From the NCBI GenBank assembly GCA_905221605.1, contig CAJNDS010000003.1, forward strand, positions 534,001-598,000: a DNA stretch of 64,000 nt, written 5' to 3'. Made by a program: the position numbers and the translations under genes. Source of the stretch: Symbiodinium natans (taxonomy: Eukaryota; Sar; Dinophyceae; Suessiales; Symbiodiniaceae). Positions within the stretch are counted from its first letter, which is position 1. Each line of letters starts with the position of its first letter. Below, piece after piece: positions 51,055-60,935 of this stretch. The notes beneath the pieces are model-generated. The model worked only from the letters and a program-made list of their open reading frames with translations, ran no database searches and had not been told where the DNA came from.

Positions 51055-51401
51055 GCAAGTGCAGGGGTTTCGAGGGTTTAGGGTTTCGGGCTTGGGGAAA
51101 GTTTTCTGCGGAGCGCCACTTTGGAGCTTGGGCTTGAGTTTAGGCTTACGGTTAGAGGGTTTACCCTCCTAAGCCCTAAACCTTACAAACCCTAAAACCC
51201 GAAACCCATAGTAGGGTTTGAGGGGATTTAAAAGGGTTTGGGGTTGAGGGGTCTGGGGTTCAGGGCCTTTTCCCGACGCAGCTTCCGCGGTCATCCGAAC
51301 CCGGAACCCTGGATCCCCAGAAGCCCTTCAGGGTTTAGGGTTTAGGGTTTAGGGTTTAGGGCTGACTCCCTCACACGCACCTCCAACCCAAAATTAGACC
51401 C

Positions 51402-51530
51402 ATGTTCTCCTTCGTCAAGCCTTACTTGGGTGGGGCAGTTCTGGGGGTAGCCTGGGAGTATGTGAGACGGCTGGGGGACCTGTCCTGCAAGAAGGGACGG
51501 TCTCGGGATGTGGGGATTCAGGGTTTGTAG
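51402..51530 (+). CDS. Small open frame, uncertain
   Basis: ATG at 51402 reads MFSFVKPYLGGAVLGVAWEY and on to a stop at 51528-51530 (42 aa). Hydrophobic start, basic end. No splice support; may be chance. Confidence 0.25.
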   Translation: MFSFVKPYLGGAVLGVAWEYVRRLGDLSCKKGRSRDVGIQGL

Positions 51531-52003
51531 GGTCAGCCTTCTCGTTCGCAGTAGGGGAATTAGGGAGTTGTAGGAACCTTTTCCCCAGCGATCTTCCTAA
51601 TTTCCTACCTTTCCTCTAAGCCTTGAACTGATTGTCCGAATGTCCTACGAAGAACCACTCCGATTGTGGCATGTAGAGGGTGGGCTGATCGGATGTCAGG
51701 GGTTTTGGGGTTTCAGGGCTGAACCCAGTCGTTCTGAGTAGGAAATTTGTGAAACAGGTCTCCCATATAAAGGGGTGCACAGCGAGTGTCAGGTAGTTTA
51801 GGGTGTGGGGTTTAGGGTATAGGGTTTAGGGTTTAGGACCATTTAGGGTTCAGTACGGCTGGTTTAGGATGCTTCAGGATTCCCACAGCCGAGTATACAG
51901 CCCATCCCTAAGCCCAAAATCCTTACAGCCCATCCCTAAGCCCTAATCCTTAACCCCGAAGCCCGAAACCCTGAACGTGCTGGCATTCTCCTCGGCCGCT
52001 CAG

Positions 52004-52039
52004 CGACAAGCAAGTGGCTCGCGCAACTCCGGAGGAGTT
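52004..52039 (+). CDS. Candidate 36-bp internal exon
   Basis: A pyrimidine-rich stretch and GCTCAG precede; GTGAGT follows. Codons RQASGSRNSGGV. Near-ideal flanks. Confidence 0.4.
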
Positions 52040-52062
52040 GTGAGTTTTCCGCGTACCACAAA

Positions 52063-52115
52063 ATGGCAAAGAACGCGCCTCTACTCGGGGGCAAGACGCT
52101 GGGCTGCAGCGAAGG
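52063..52115 (+). CDS. Candidate start exon upstream of the desaturase
   Basis: ATG at 52063 reads MAKNAPLLGGKTLGCSE, then GTACCC followed by a CCCTAAA array. Could be the first exon of the desaturase gene or of a separate small gene; no direct link. Confidence 0.35.
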
Positions 52116-52694
52116 GTACCCTAAACCTTAAACCCTAAACCCTAAACCCTAAACCCTAAACGCTATACCCTAAACCCTAAACCCTAAACCCTAAACCCTA
52201 AACCCTAAACCCTATACCCCCTTTACCCTAAACCCTAGACCATAAACCCTCACAGAACCTGCCGCCCAAAACGCTCTTTCGGCTCCATGCGTGTTGAGGG
52301 CTTAGGGTTTACGGGCTTATGCGCTTCAGTTGGTTTAGTGCTATTGGTGGGCCATTGGGGCTTCAGGTGCAGACTGTAGGGTTGTTAGTGGACTTCCATA
52401 GAGTCCTACCCTTAAAAGCCCCCTAAACTCCTCCTAAAAGTCCCCTAAAAGCCTTCTTCAAAGACCCCTTAAAAGCCTCCTAAAACCCCCCCTAAAAGCT
52501 GCCAAAGCACTCACCCAAAACCGGGGAGCTCACCCAAGCCCAGCCCTAAAACCCCCAACGAAACCAGACCTACAACGTCTTAAGCCCTTTTGTGTAGGGT
52601 TTAGGGTTTAGGATTTAGAGGTTAGGGGTTTAGGGGTTTAGGGGTTTTGGGCTTTAGGGGTTTAGGGTTTCGGAGAAGCACTGAGCCCAGGCAG

Positions 52695-52772
52695 GGACAC
52701 ACGAAGGCGTCAATCTTCTACGGTGCGGACGAATACTTGGAGGAGTTCCTCGGAGAGCGTTTACGGGTGTAG
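52695..52772 (+). CDS. Candidate exon
   Basis: CCAGGCAG precedes; the frame reads GHTKASIFYGADEYLEEFLG and ERLRV then TAG (52770-52772), although GTGTAG may instead start an intron at 52767. Codon-like, unknown family. Confidence 0.5.
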   Translation, partial: GHTKASIFYGADEYLEEFLGERLRV

Positions 52773-52995
52773 GGGTTGCGGGTTTCAGGTTGCAGGGGTT
52801 CCTGGGTTTGGGGAGCTTTGTTCGAGCGAAGCAAGAGTTGAAAGCCTTTAAGGCCCTTTACGCCCTTATAAGCCTTTGTACCGCCCTTGAAGTCCTTTAA
52901 GCCCTAAACCCCAGCTGTGGTCGCGCCTTCTGTGGTGCCTTTTTTCACCCCAAAAAGCCCTAAGCCCCCTTGGACCCTGGACGCGGACATCCGAG

Positions 52996-53054
52996 GCTTA
53001 AGAAGAAATATGAGCACGACCACGAAATCGCCGCCTTGAAGAACGCCCTGCCAG
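52996..53054 (+). CDS. Candidate 59-bp internal exon
   Basis: CATCCGAG precedes and GTGGGT follows. The frame reads LKKKYEHDHEIAALKNALP, a charged helix. Good donor. Confidence 0.5.
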
Positions 53055-53691
53055 GTGGGTGTCCCAAACGACCTACATATCCCCAAGCCTCACATATTCT
53101 CAAGCCTCAAACCTTGAAACACCACCAACCCAAGCCTAAGTACTGCAGCTTTACGAGCCATGTAATCTTGATGTATGTGCCTCGGTCGGTATGAGCCAAT
53201 ATAAGCCCTTGTTGCAAGCTCGGGCCTCTGGAAGCTCGGCGGCGCGCTCCATTTTTTCCCCTCAACGCGACAACCTCAGTCCCCTACTAAACCCCCCAAT
53301 CCCTCGACCTGTAAACCCGAAACGAACAGACTAAACCCCCTTTTCCCGAGCCAGCATACGAAATCCCAAGCCCTAAGTCTCAAGCCTTAGACCCCAAACC
53401 CCGTACCCGAAATCCTAAACCAATAAACCGCCAAACCCCAAACCCTGAAAACCCCAAGCCCCAAACCTAAAAACCCCAAGCCCCAAACCCTAGAGACCCC
53501 AAACCCCAAACCCCAAACCCCAAACCCCAAACCCGAACAGCCCCAAACCCCCAACCCTAAACCTTAAAACCCCACACCCCGGAGCCCAAAGCCCAAACCC
53601 TAAACCTTGAACCCCAAACCCGAACAACCCCAAACCCCAAACCTCAAACCCTAAACCTTGAACCCCAAACCCCCCAAACCCTTGAGGTGAG

Positions 53692-53751
53692 GCCGACCCG
53701 AACGCGTCGGGGGTGGGTCAGAGCAAGGACTGGCAGAAGCCGAGACAGCTT
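53692..53751 (+). CDS. Candidate exon
   Basis: GGTGAG precedes; the frame reads ADPNASGVGQSKDWQKPRQL before the repeat tract. GC-rich third positions. Confidence 0.4.
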
Positions 53752-53999
53752 GACCCTAACCCTACAAGTTCCGTAACACCCTACAAGCCCGAAAGAACCC
53801 TCTAAACCCCAAGCCCCAAGCCCTTTTGCCTAAACCCCAAACCCCTAATTAGCCCTAAACCCTAAACCCCTACCCCTAAACCCCTAGCCCTAAACCCTAA
53901 ACCCCAAGCCCTCAACCCTAAGCCCCAAGCCCCCCAAAGCCCAAAGCCCTAACTCGAAGCCCTCAACCCCTCCAAGCCCTCAGCCACAATCCCTTAGCC

Positions 54000-54126
54000 C
54001 CTAGCCCTAAACCCTAAACCCTAAACCCTAAACCCTACACCCTAACCCCTAAACCCTAAACCCTAAACCCTGAACCCGAAACCCTAAACCCTAAACCCTA
54101 AACCCTAAACCCTAAACCCTAAACCC
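54000..54126 (-). repeat. CCCTAAA array
   Basis: Mostly pure CCCTAAA, preceded by a more degenerate tract (53400-54000) of CCCCAAA, CCCCAAG and CCCTAAG words. Confidence 0.93.
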
Positions 54127-54135
54127 CTTGGGGAG

Positions 54136-54201
54136 GACAAGATGCTGGCAGTGGAGAAGAACAACGAGAACAGGACTCCCCTGAGCAGCCCTGAACCTTG
54201 A
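54136..54201 (+). CDS. Candidate exon
   Basis: TGGGGAG precedes; the frame reads DKMLAVEKNNENRTPLSSPE then P and TGA at 54199-54201. The true end may be earlier by splicing. Hydrophilic; could encode part of an N-terminal cytosolic region of the desaturase. Confidence 0.45.
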   Translation, partial: DKMLAVEKNNENRTPLSSPEP

Positions 54202-54696
54202 GATTTCAGGGCTTAGGGTTTAGGGTTTAGGGTTTGGGGTTTGGGGTTTGGGGTTTGGGGTGTAGGGTTTTGAGGGAAGTTTCAGGGTTCTTGGGAGCTT
54301 AGGGTTTCAGGGCTTACGGTTTAGGGGTTTCAAGGCTTTTTTTCTTCAGGATTTCAAGGTTTTTTTGCGGAACTTAGGGTTTCAGGGCTTAGGCTGTAGG
54401 GTGTTCAGGGCTGAGGGTTTAGGCTTTAGGGTTTTCAGGGTTGTTATTGTCTCAGGATTTCAGCGCTTTGAGGGGTTTGGAGTTTAGGAGCGGGTTTGGA
54501 CTTTCAGAGTGGGGTTCAGGAGCTGAGGGTTCCCAGGTTCAGGGTTCAGGCTTTAGAGTCTAGGGTTTAGGGCATGCTTCACAATCGTTCCTCCCTTCTT
54601 CGCAGTGCGACTCTAAACCCTAAGCCCTAAACCCTAAGCCCAAAACCCTAAACCGTAAGTCCTAAACCCTAAGCCCCAGACCCTGTGACAGCCAAG

Positions 54697-54735
54697 ATGC
54701 AAGACTCGTTCGCCGCCGAGGCGAACCTATTCCCA
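54697..54735 (+). CDS. Candidate exon
   Basis: CAGCCAAG precedes; ATG at 54697 reads MQDSFAAEANLFP before CCAGACCC. Either a start exon or an internal one of the desaturase gene. Confidence 0.35.
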
Positions 54736-54834
54736 GACCCAAGCCCCAAACCCCAAACCTAAACAGACCCCTAAATTGAACCCTGATCCTGTTTGGGGTT
54801 TAGGGTATAGGGTTTGCTCGACCCTAACCCCGAG

Positions 54835-54970
54835 CGTTGCTTTCGCCTTCGGAAGGAGCTTGAAGACCAACCGGCTCTTCCCGACCCCGAACAAGCCAGA
54901 TCCGATGCCGCAGAACCTGGCTTTCCTGTTCACCAAAATTACCCCGGAGCCTAGGCCGGATTTGACCACC
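54835..54970 (+). CDS. Candidate exon upstream of the desaturase core
   Basis: After CCCCGAG the frame reads VAFAFGRSLKTNRLFPTPNK and continues through PMPQNLAFLFTKITPEP to TGA at 54977-54979. Of the two open frames this one has the higher GC at third positions. Probably part of the desaturase N-terminus, ahead of the first membrane segment. Confidence 0.4.
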
Positions 54971-55106
54971 CTTTTTTGAAAGAAAAAGAGCTTGGTATTT
55001 GAGTAAGAGACCAGATCAAACCCCCCTTTATCTTTAAGAATAGAGCTGGCTATTTGAATAACAGGCCATGGATGTTTTTTGAATCAGAAGGGTTCCATCG
55101 GAGCAG

Positions 55107-55272
55107 CTGAGGAGCAGATGATCTACATGTGGAACGTCCTCACGGCCATCTTCTTCAGTCAGATACTGATGGTCGTCGCCTACTGCGGGGCCCTGGCCAC
55201 CTTCCCGGACTACTGGTGGACCTGCACGCTCTGCTTCGGCATCCCCTTCTCCTACATCGCCATCCAGCAGAG
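55107..55272 (+). CDS. Desaturase exon 1 of the visible set
   Basis: Begins after GGAGCAG; reads EEQMIYMWNVLTAIFFSQIL then a second hydrophobic stretch ending SYIAIQQ. Two membrane segments before the first histidine box. The 3' border (CAGCAGAG then ATCCGG) lacks a standard donor in the required phase. Confidence 0.7.
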
Positions 55273-58200
55273 ATCCGGCTGCACACAGAGGCTTAAAGAG
55301 GGGGCCTTGTGGATCTGAAGAGCTCGAAGAAGTCGTTTCTTGGGGTTTAGGGTTTAGGGTTTCGTGCAGCGTACTCGAAGAATAGGCATATCAAATCGTT
55401 GGGACAGGTACGGTCGTAGCTGTCGACCAGGATGGCAGCCCTCGCACCTGTCGTGGGTGGTGCGTCACTAACTGCGTCGAGTACTGCCACGACTCCTCAA
55501 GGGGCATTCGAGAGCAAAGGAACTTTGTGGTCTGGAAGAACAGAGTGCTTTGCGGTGCAAAGTCATGCGGGGTATGCCTGGGATCTACACCCCTGAATCC
55601 CTACAGCCCAGGATCTACATCGATCACGATGTGATGCATGGCGCCACATTCCCAGTCTACGAGTGGCAGCGCTTCCTCACGCATCCGTTTGCCGACTTCT
55701 TCTCTTTGCCATGGGAAGAGTTCGTCCTGGAGCACAACAGGCAACGCGATGGGGGGTATGGGGATTTCTGGCAGAAGCTCAAGGAACCCTAAAATATGAA
55801 CACATCCATCATGCTTGTAGTTGTCGTGTATAGGATACTGCCATGTTTATGGATCCCAAACCCAGAAGCCCCCAAGAGCCCCAAGAGATCCCAAGAGCCC
55901 AAACAGGCACCACGCCTCGACCGTGGACCTGCTGATCCAGGGCGAGTTCGGCTGGGATCCCGAGGAGTGTCGTAGGGAATCACGCGGTCCCCGAATGGGG
56001 TTTAGGGGTTTCGGGCTCTGCCTTAAGGGTTTTAGGGCTTCCTAGGGTCCTTTCTGGCATCTTCTAAAAGGGTTGGGGTTCTCTAGGGTATATAAGGCCT
56101 CAACCCTAAAGCCCGAAGCCCTAAGCCCTAAGCCCTAAGCCCGAAGCCCTAAACCCTAAACCCTAAACCCTAAACTTTTAAACCCTAAACCCTAAACCCT
56201 AAACCCTAAAGCCTAAAACCCTAAAACCCTAAACCCTAAACAGCCATGCCATGAGAGGAGTTCCACTACGCGCTGCAGCAGTGGGCTGGGCCATGGAGCT
56301 CCAACTGGTACAAGTGCCCTCAGCCCTCAGCCCCTAAGCCCTAGGGTTGGGGTGGGGGTTTAGGGTTTAGGGTTTAGGGCTTAGGGTTCAGGGCAAGGCC
56401 GGGCTCCATTTGGGCAGTTCTCGCATGTAGGCCTCCTTTTGGGGTACGAATGGGAGCCTCCGGGTGAGGATGGACCAGCTTGTTTTGAGCATTGGCCATT
56501 CACTTTCTATTAGGGATTCTGGTTTTGGGGTTTAGGGTTTAGGGTTTAGGGTTTAGGGTTTAGGGTTTAGCGGTCCTAAGCCTTTGCAGCACTGCCCAGA
56601 TTTTAGGGCAGCCTGAGTCAGGGCAAAAGTGTCACCTCACATTTTGAGGAGGTGGGCCTACAGGCTACAGCCTGATCCCTAAAATGCGCATTTCTTACAT
56701 GTGGCAGTGGTCTTTCCTGCCTGCAGCAGGTACCTGCTCACGGTCCCCTTCATCCCCGTGATCCACTTCTTCGGTCTGAACGACACCGGCTCCTGGACTC
56801 GTATTTGTGGAAGTGTTTCTGTCGAAGGGGTACGGTTTCAACTTAAGAAGGGACCGTAGAAACCCCAAACCCTAAACCCTAAACCCTAGACCCCGAACCC
56901 TAAACCCCAAACCCTGAACAGCCTAAAGAGGCTCTCTGTTCGCCTTGGAGTGGTGGATGCACTTCCCGGACGAGGGCGCGGGCGGCAAGTGCAACAAGGA
57001 GTCCCTCGGCGTAAGGGTGTCGGGTTGAGGGTTTAGGGCCTTTAGGGTTTTGGGTTTGGGGTCTGGGGGTCTGGGAGGTTAAGGTGTAGTTAAAAGCAGT
57101 ATTGAAAGTCTTCAAATGAGGCGCGGCTATGACAAGTTACAGCTATACAGTTACCTGCGTAAACCCCAAACCCCAAACCCTGCTTTACTTCAAGTAGGAC
57201 CCAGCCAGGGTGCCACTGGGGGTTGTCCCATGTGAGAGGATCCTCGGTTTTGGGATTGCTTATGGTAGGTTTGCACCTGGTAGATAGATCTGAAACTTGA
57301 GAACTTTGAAGAGGTTGTGGAGCGAGTCTCGCACTCGGGGTTTATAAGTTGGTTTTTGGGGACCTATAATCCCTAAATCCCCTCTAAAAACCCTTCGGCA
57401 TAACCCTCAACCCTAAACCCTAGAACCCTAAACCCTGTTCTCTGAGGTTCTGGAGCAAGTGGGTTCCCCGCCGCGTCAAGCACAACGCTTTTGTGCTCTC
57501 CCTGTGGGCCTGCGTCTGGCTCCTGGGAACTTACCCTCTGGGACGTCCCCTCAGCGAGGGCTGGCGCTTCCTGTTCACCGTGTCCTTCTTCGCGCGCGTC
57601 GGGTTCTCGGCGGCCTGGATGTTCATCACCAACTTCACGCGACTGGGGCACAACTTGCTTTTCACTTTAGTTGGTTCACACATACTGCAAAGACCACTAC
57701 AGAGCACACCTCCTCACAGTTTTGTGCGAGTCTGTTACCATACTTGCGGGGGCCGGGGCAACGAGAGAGTCCCTAGCGACCCTAAGCCCTAGACCCCAGG
57801 CCCCAGACCCTAGTCCCTAGACCCTAAACCCTAAACCCTAAACCCTAAACCCGAAATCCCAAGAAGAAAGGTGGCTCAGCCAAGGCACTCCCTCCCCTGG
57901 AACGAGTTCCTCGCGCAGGATCCGGGCCGCACCTGGCCCGTGCTGCACAACGCCGCGGCCCCAGCTTCGGGGGATTTAGGGGTTTAGGGTTTAGGGTTTG
58001 GGGTTTGGGGTTTAGGGTTTAGGGTTTAGGGTTTAGGGTTTAGGGTTTTAGGGTTGTAGGGTTTTACGGTTTTAGGGTTTTAGGGTTTTAGGGTTGTAGG
58101 GCTTTAGGGTTTCAGGGCTTTAGGGCTTTAGGGTCTTAGGGTTTTAGGGTTTAGGGTTTAGGGTTTTAGGGTTGTAGGGTTTTAGGGTTTTAGGGTTTTA

Positions 58201-60574
58201 GGGTTTTAGGGTTTTAGGGTTTTAGGGTTTTTAGGGTTTTAGGGCTTTAGGGTTTTAGGGCTTTAGGGCTTTAGGGCTTTAGGGTTTTAGGGTTGAAGGG
58301 TAAGGTTTTGCGGTTTTGGGGGCTAAAGTTAGGGTTTAAGGCTTAGATTGAGGGCTTTGGGGGCTTTGGTGGGTATAGGGGTTTTAGGGTTTTAGGGTTT
58401 TGTGGTTGTTGGGTTGATGGTTTAGGTGCCAGGGTTGGCGGATTGCAGGGGTTTAGGGGTTAGGGGTTTTAGGGTTTAGGGCTAAGGGCCTTTAGGGCCT
58501 TGAGGGTTCAGCGTTCAGGGGAACGAAGGCTCAGAAGGGGTTCTAGGCGTTGAAGTTGCTTTGACATGTTCTGACCCTACTCGGGGTGTAGCATGTTTGG
58601 TTGCAGAGACGGGTCGTTTTTTGGGAGCCGGCGTCTCGGGGACCCGGGTCTGTTTTGAAGAGTCCGCATCTTCCGACGTTCTTGCGGGCTGCTCGCCAAG
58701 TTTCTTTTAGGCTTAGCTTTAACTCGGAGTTTTGAGTGTGGGGCTTGTTCGTGTTTTACGAATCAACAAGTCTTTGAACGCCTTCGGGTCGTACGTACTG
58801 TACCTCGAGCTTCGAACCGCTGGCGCCAAGGTCATGGCTATGGTGTTGGGTGGTAAGCACCGCTGGAATGAGATGCTTTTCCACGACGCGGCTTGGTTCT
58901 CTTTGAGGCTATTGAGCCCGTCGCTTCTGAACCTGGATTATCCCGTTTAGGGCCCCTGAATCTGAATTAACCCCGATCATGTCTCCCTAAACGTTAAACT
59001 CAAGGCCTAGGCCGCCCCCCCCCCCACCCCCCCCCCCCCCCCCCCTACAGTGGCGGGGCGGCGCTTAAGTAGGCGCCGGAATCCCATTTTAACCACCGAT
59101 CATGTCTCCCCGAACCGAAGCCCCAAACCCCAAACGCTAAACTTAAACCCTAAACCCTAAACCCTAAACCCTAAACCCTAAACCCTAAACCCTAAACCCT
59201 AAACCCTAAACCCTAAAAACTAAACCCTAAACCCTGAACCCTAAACCCTAAACCCTAGACCCTAAACCCTGAACCCTAAACCCTAAACCCTAAACCCTAA
59301 ACCCTAAACCCTAACCCCTAAACCCTAAACCCTAAACCCTAAACCCCAAACCTTAAACCCCAAACCCTAACCCTGAACCCTAAACCCTAAACCCTAAACC
59401 CTAAACCCTAAACCCTAAACCCTAAACCCTAAACCCTAAACCCTAAACCCTAAACCCTACACCCTCACCCTAAACCCTAAACCCTAAACCCTAAACCCTA
59501 AACCCTAAACCCTAAACCCTAAACCCTAAACCCTAAACCCTAAACCCTAAACCCTAAACCCTAAACCCTAAACCCTAAACCCTAACCCTAAACCCTAACC
59601 CCTAAACCCTAAACCCTAAACCCTAAACCCTAAACCCTAAGCCCTAAACCCTAAACCCCAAACCCCAAACCCTAAACCCTAAACCCTAGGTCCACCATGC
59701 TTTCCCCAATGCCGTGGGCACGTTGAGCCAGCGGGGCCGCTTCCATGGCTGGGAGAAGGTGCGGAGGGCTTAACGGGTGTAGGGTTGAGGGTTTACGGTG
59801 TAGGGTTTGGGGTTTAGGGTTTAGGGTTTAGGGTTTGGGGTCTAGGGTTTAGGGTGTGTGGGGTGTAGGTTGTAGGGTGTAGGGTTTGGGGTTTACGGTT
59901 TATGGTTTAGGGGTTTCGGGTTTAGGGTTGAGGGAACCAGGTGGAGGTATAAGTACCCGAAACGAAAGAGACTCCAATCGGGTTCATCCTACTCAGCAAC
60001 CAAATTTGCGGGGGTTCGCGGATAGGGGTCTGGGTTTAGGGTTTAGGGTTTACCAAGTACGTAGAGTTTTAAGTGCCCCAAAAGGGACCCAACTTGGGTT
60101 CATCCTGCTACTTGAGAGCTACTTACTTAAGTAAGTAGGGCTTAGTGACTAGGGGTTATAAGGCTGTAGGGTGTAGGGCTTACGGTTTAAGATTTAGGGT
60201 TTAGGCTTTAGGGTTTAGGGTTATACTTGCAAGTACTTGCCAACAAGAAGGTGCACGATGCGGCGGCCGAAGTGCTTCACCGTGGGCTGTGGAAGCCCAA
60301 CGGTGACGAGGAGTGCGGGTTGAGGGGGCCTTAGAGGGTTTTGAGGGTTTGAGGGGTTTTTGAGGGGTTTTAGGGGGTTATGAAGGGGGTTTTGGGTTAA
60401 AGGGCTTTAAGGGTTTTTACGGGCTTTAAGGGGTCTAAGGGGTCTGAGGGGTCTAAGAGGTTTAGGGCTCGAGAAGATCCTTGTGTTCTGCATGCATGCG
60501 TGCGTGCTCTATAGGAGACCCAGATGCAGAAGACGCAGAGGAAGCGCTCCATGATGATGAAGCAGGGCAAGTGA
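55107..60574 (+). CDS. Membrane fatty-acid desaturase-like gene, at least 12 exons
   Basis: Exons: 55107-55272, 55612-55740, 55907-55967, 56261-56313, 56730-56788, 56931-57010, 57447-57638, 57885-57951, 58831-58887, 59690-59758, 60251-60313, 60518-60574 (about 350 aa; further N-terminal exons likely). All three histidine boxes of the di-iron desaturase/hydroxylase superfamily are present: HDVMH, HNRHH (made only by joining exons 2 and 3) and HDVHH (made by joining exons 9 and 10). Hydrophobic segments lie in exons 1, 5 and 7. Such enzymes introduce double bonds or hydroxyls into lipid acyl chains at the ER or plastid membrane; the substrate cannot be told. Most joins keep the frame. Introns 2, 5, 7, 8 and 9 use GC-AG and introns 4 and 10 GT-AG. 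Borders after exons 1, 3 and 6 remain ambiguous. Nearly all introns are built of telomere-like repeats. Confidence 0.85.
55612..55740 (+). CDS. Desaturase exon 2, histidine box 1
   Basis: After CAGCCCAG reads IYIDHDVMHGATFPVYEWQR and ends WEEFVLEHN plus AG. Contains HDVMH and the first part of box 2. Donor is GC (AACAG then GCAACG). Confidence 0.88.
55907..55967 (+). CDS. Desaturase exon 3, completes histidine box 2
   Basis: After CAAACAG the first base completes Arg and gives HHASTVDLLIQGEFGWDPEE, so the junction reads HNRHH. Intron 55741-55906 is flanked by near-identical ACAGGCA on both sides. Confidence 0.88.
56261..56313 (+). CDS. Desaturase exon 4
   Basis: Reads FHYALQQWAGPWSSNWY plus AA. 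GAGGAGT ends exon 3 and GAGGAGT precedes this exon, so the exact cut is ambiguous. GT donor GTGCCC. Confidence 0.82.
56730..56788 (+). CDS. Desaturase exon 5
   Basis: After CTGCAGCAG completes Lys, then YLLTVPFIPVIHFFGLNDT plus G. GC donor (ACCG then GCTCCT). Confidence 0.85.
56931..57010 (+). CDS. Desaturase exon 6
   Basis: After CTAAAGAG reads SLFALEWWMHFPDEGAGGKC and NKESLG, then GTAAGG. GGCTC is shared by donor and acceptor of the preceding intron. One base too many for the next exon's frame, so the 3' border may be shifted or a small exon is missed. Confidence 0.8.
57447..57638 (+). CDS. Desaturase exon 7, membrane segments
   Basis: After TCTCTGAG reads FWSKWVPRRVKHNAFVLSLW, then two hydrophobic stretches and MFITNF plus AC. 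GC donor (TTCAC then GCGACT) keeps the frame into exon 8. Confidence 0.85.
57885..57951 (+). CDS. Desaturase exon 8
   Basis: After GCCAAG reads HSLPWNEFLAQDPGRTWPVL and HN; the junction with exon 7 gives NFTHSLPW. GC donor GCCGCG. Confidence 0.85.
57975..58290 (+). repeat. TTTTAGGG array inside desaturase intron 8
   Basis: Starts with TTTAGGG (57980-58045) and turns into 8-bp TTTTAGGG (58040-58290) with TTGTAGGG and CTTTAGGG variants. Confidence 0.93.
58831..58887 (+). CDS. Desaturase exon 9, start of histidine box 3
   Basis: After GCGCCAAG reads VMAMVLGGKHRWNEMLFHD; GC donor GCGGCT. The His and Asp begin box 3. Confidence 0.85.
58998..59047. repeat. Long C run
   Basis: About 45 C with two A and a T in desaturase intron 9; assembly of such runs is error-prone. 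Confidence 0.8.
59140..59688 (-). repeat. Longest CCCTAAA array of the window, inside desaturase intron 9
   Basis: About 75 units over 550 bp, mostly CCCTAAA with scattered CCCTGAA, CCCCTAAA and CCCTACA, running right up to the acceptor of exon 10. Confidence 0.95.
59690..59758 (+). CDS. Desaturase exon 10, completes histidine box 3
   Basis: After CCCTAG reads VHHAFPNAVGTLSQRGRFHG and WEK; with exon 9 gives HDVHH. The acceptor TAG is itself a CCCTAA-like unit changed to CCCTAG, so the repeat array supplies the splice site. GT donor GTGCGG. Confidence 0.88.
59945..60125 (+). repeat. Diverged tandem duplicate in desaturase intron 10
   Basis: AAGTACCCGAAACGAAAGAG...GGGTTCATCCTACT and AAGTGCCCCAAAAGGGACCC...GGGTTCATCCTGCTACT are related segments about 115 bp apart. 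Confidence 0.6.
60251..60313 (+). CDS. Desaturase exon 11
   Basis: After CAAGAAG reads VHDAAAEVLHRGLWKPNGDE and E. GAAGGTGC occurs at both ends of the preceding intron. Confidence 0.85.
60518..60574 (+). CDS. Desaturase exon 12, basic tail
   Basis: After ATAGGAG reads TQMQKTQRKRSMMMKQGK then TGA at 60572-60574. GGGCAAGTGAG at its end is also a strong GC donor, so the stop may be skipped by splicing to the exon at 60853. Confidence 0.7.
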   Translation, partial: TQMQKTQRKRSMMMKQGK

Positions 60575-60852
60575 GCGAGCCCAGATTTTCTAGCTCCTGC
60601 CGCCTAAGCGTGCGAGAGCTGCTGTTCCACGGCAGTGACAGCGGAGCTTTTGCTTGTACAGGTGCCCCGCCTTTGCCCGTAGGCCAAACGACCCCTGGCT
60701 CGCCAAAGGCTGTCGGCAAAAGTGCTCCGTGCTAGAGTAGCCCCAAACCCTAAATTTTAAGCCCTAAACCTAAACCCTAAACCCTAAACCCTAAACCCTT
60801 AGCCCTAAACCCTAAACCCTGCACCCTAAACCCTAAACCCTAAACCCTGTAG

Positions 60853-60934
60853 CCAGCCGCTGTAGCCTCTGCCAAAAGGCGCTCTCCGGCGTGGCGGTCG
60901 ACGCTGAAGGAGTCCATTGCAACATGGTCAACAG
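60853..60934 (+). CDS. Candidate zinc-binding exon following the desaturase
   Basis: After CCTGTAG the frame reads SRCSLCQKALSGVAVDAEGV and HCNMVN plus AG, with C-x2-C and HC. GC donor (AACAG then GCCGCG). The phase fits exon 12 spliced at its GC donor and fits the exon at 61793. It could be an alternative desaturase tail or part of another gene. Confidence 0.55.
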
Positions 60935-60935
60935 G

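Noticed and set aside
59140-59688. A chromosome end (true telomere)
   Set aside because: The array is flanked on both sides by exons of the same gene and contains many variant units, so it is interstitial.
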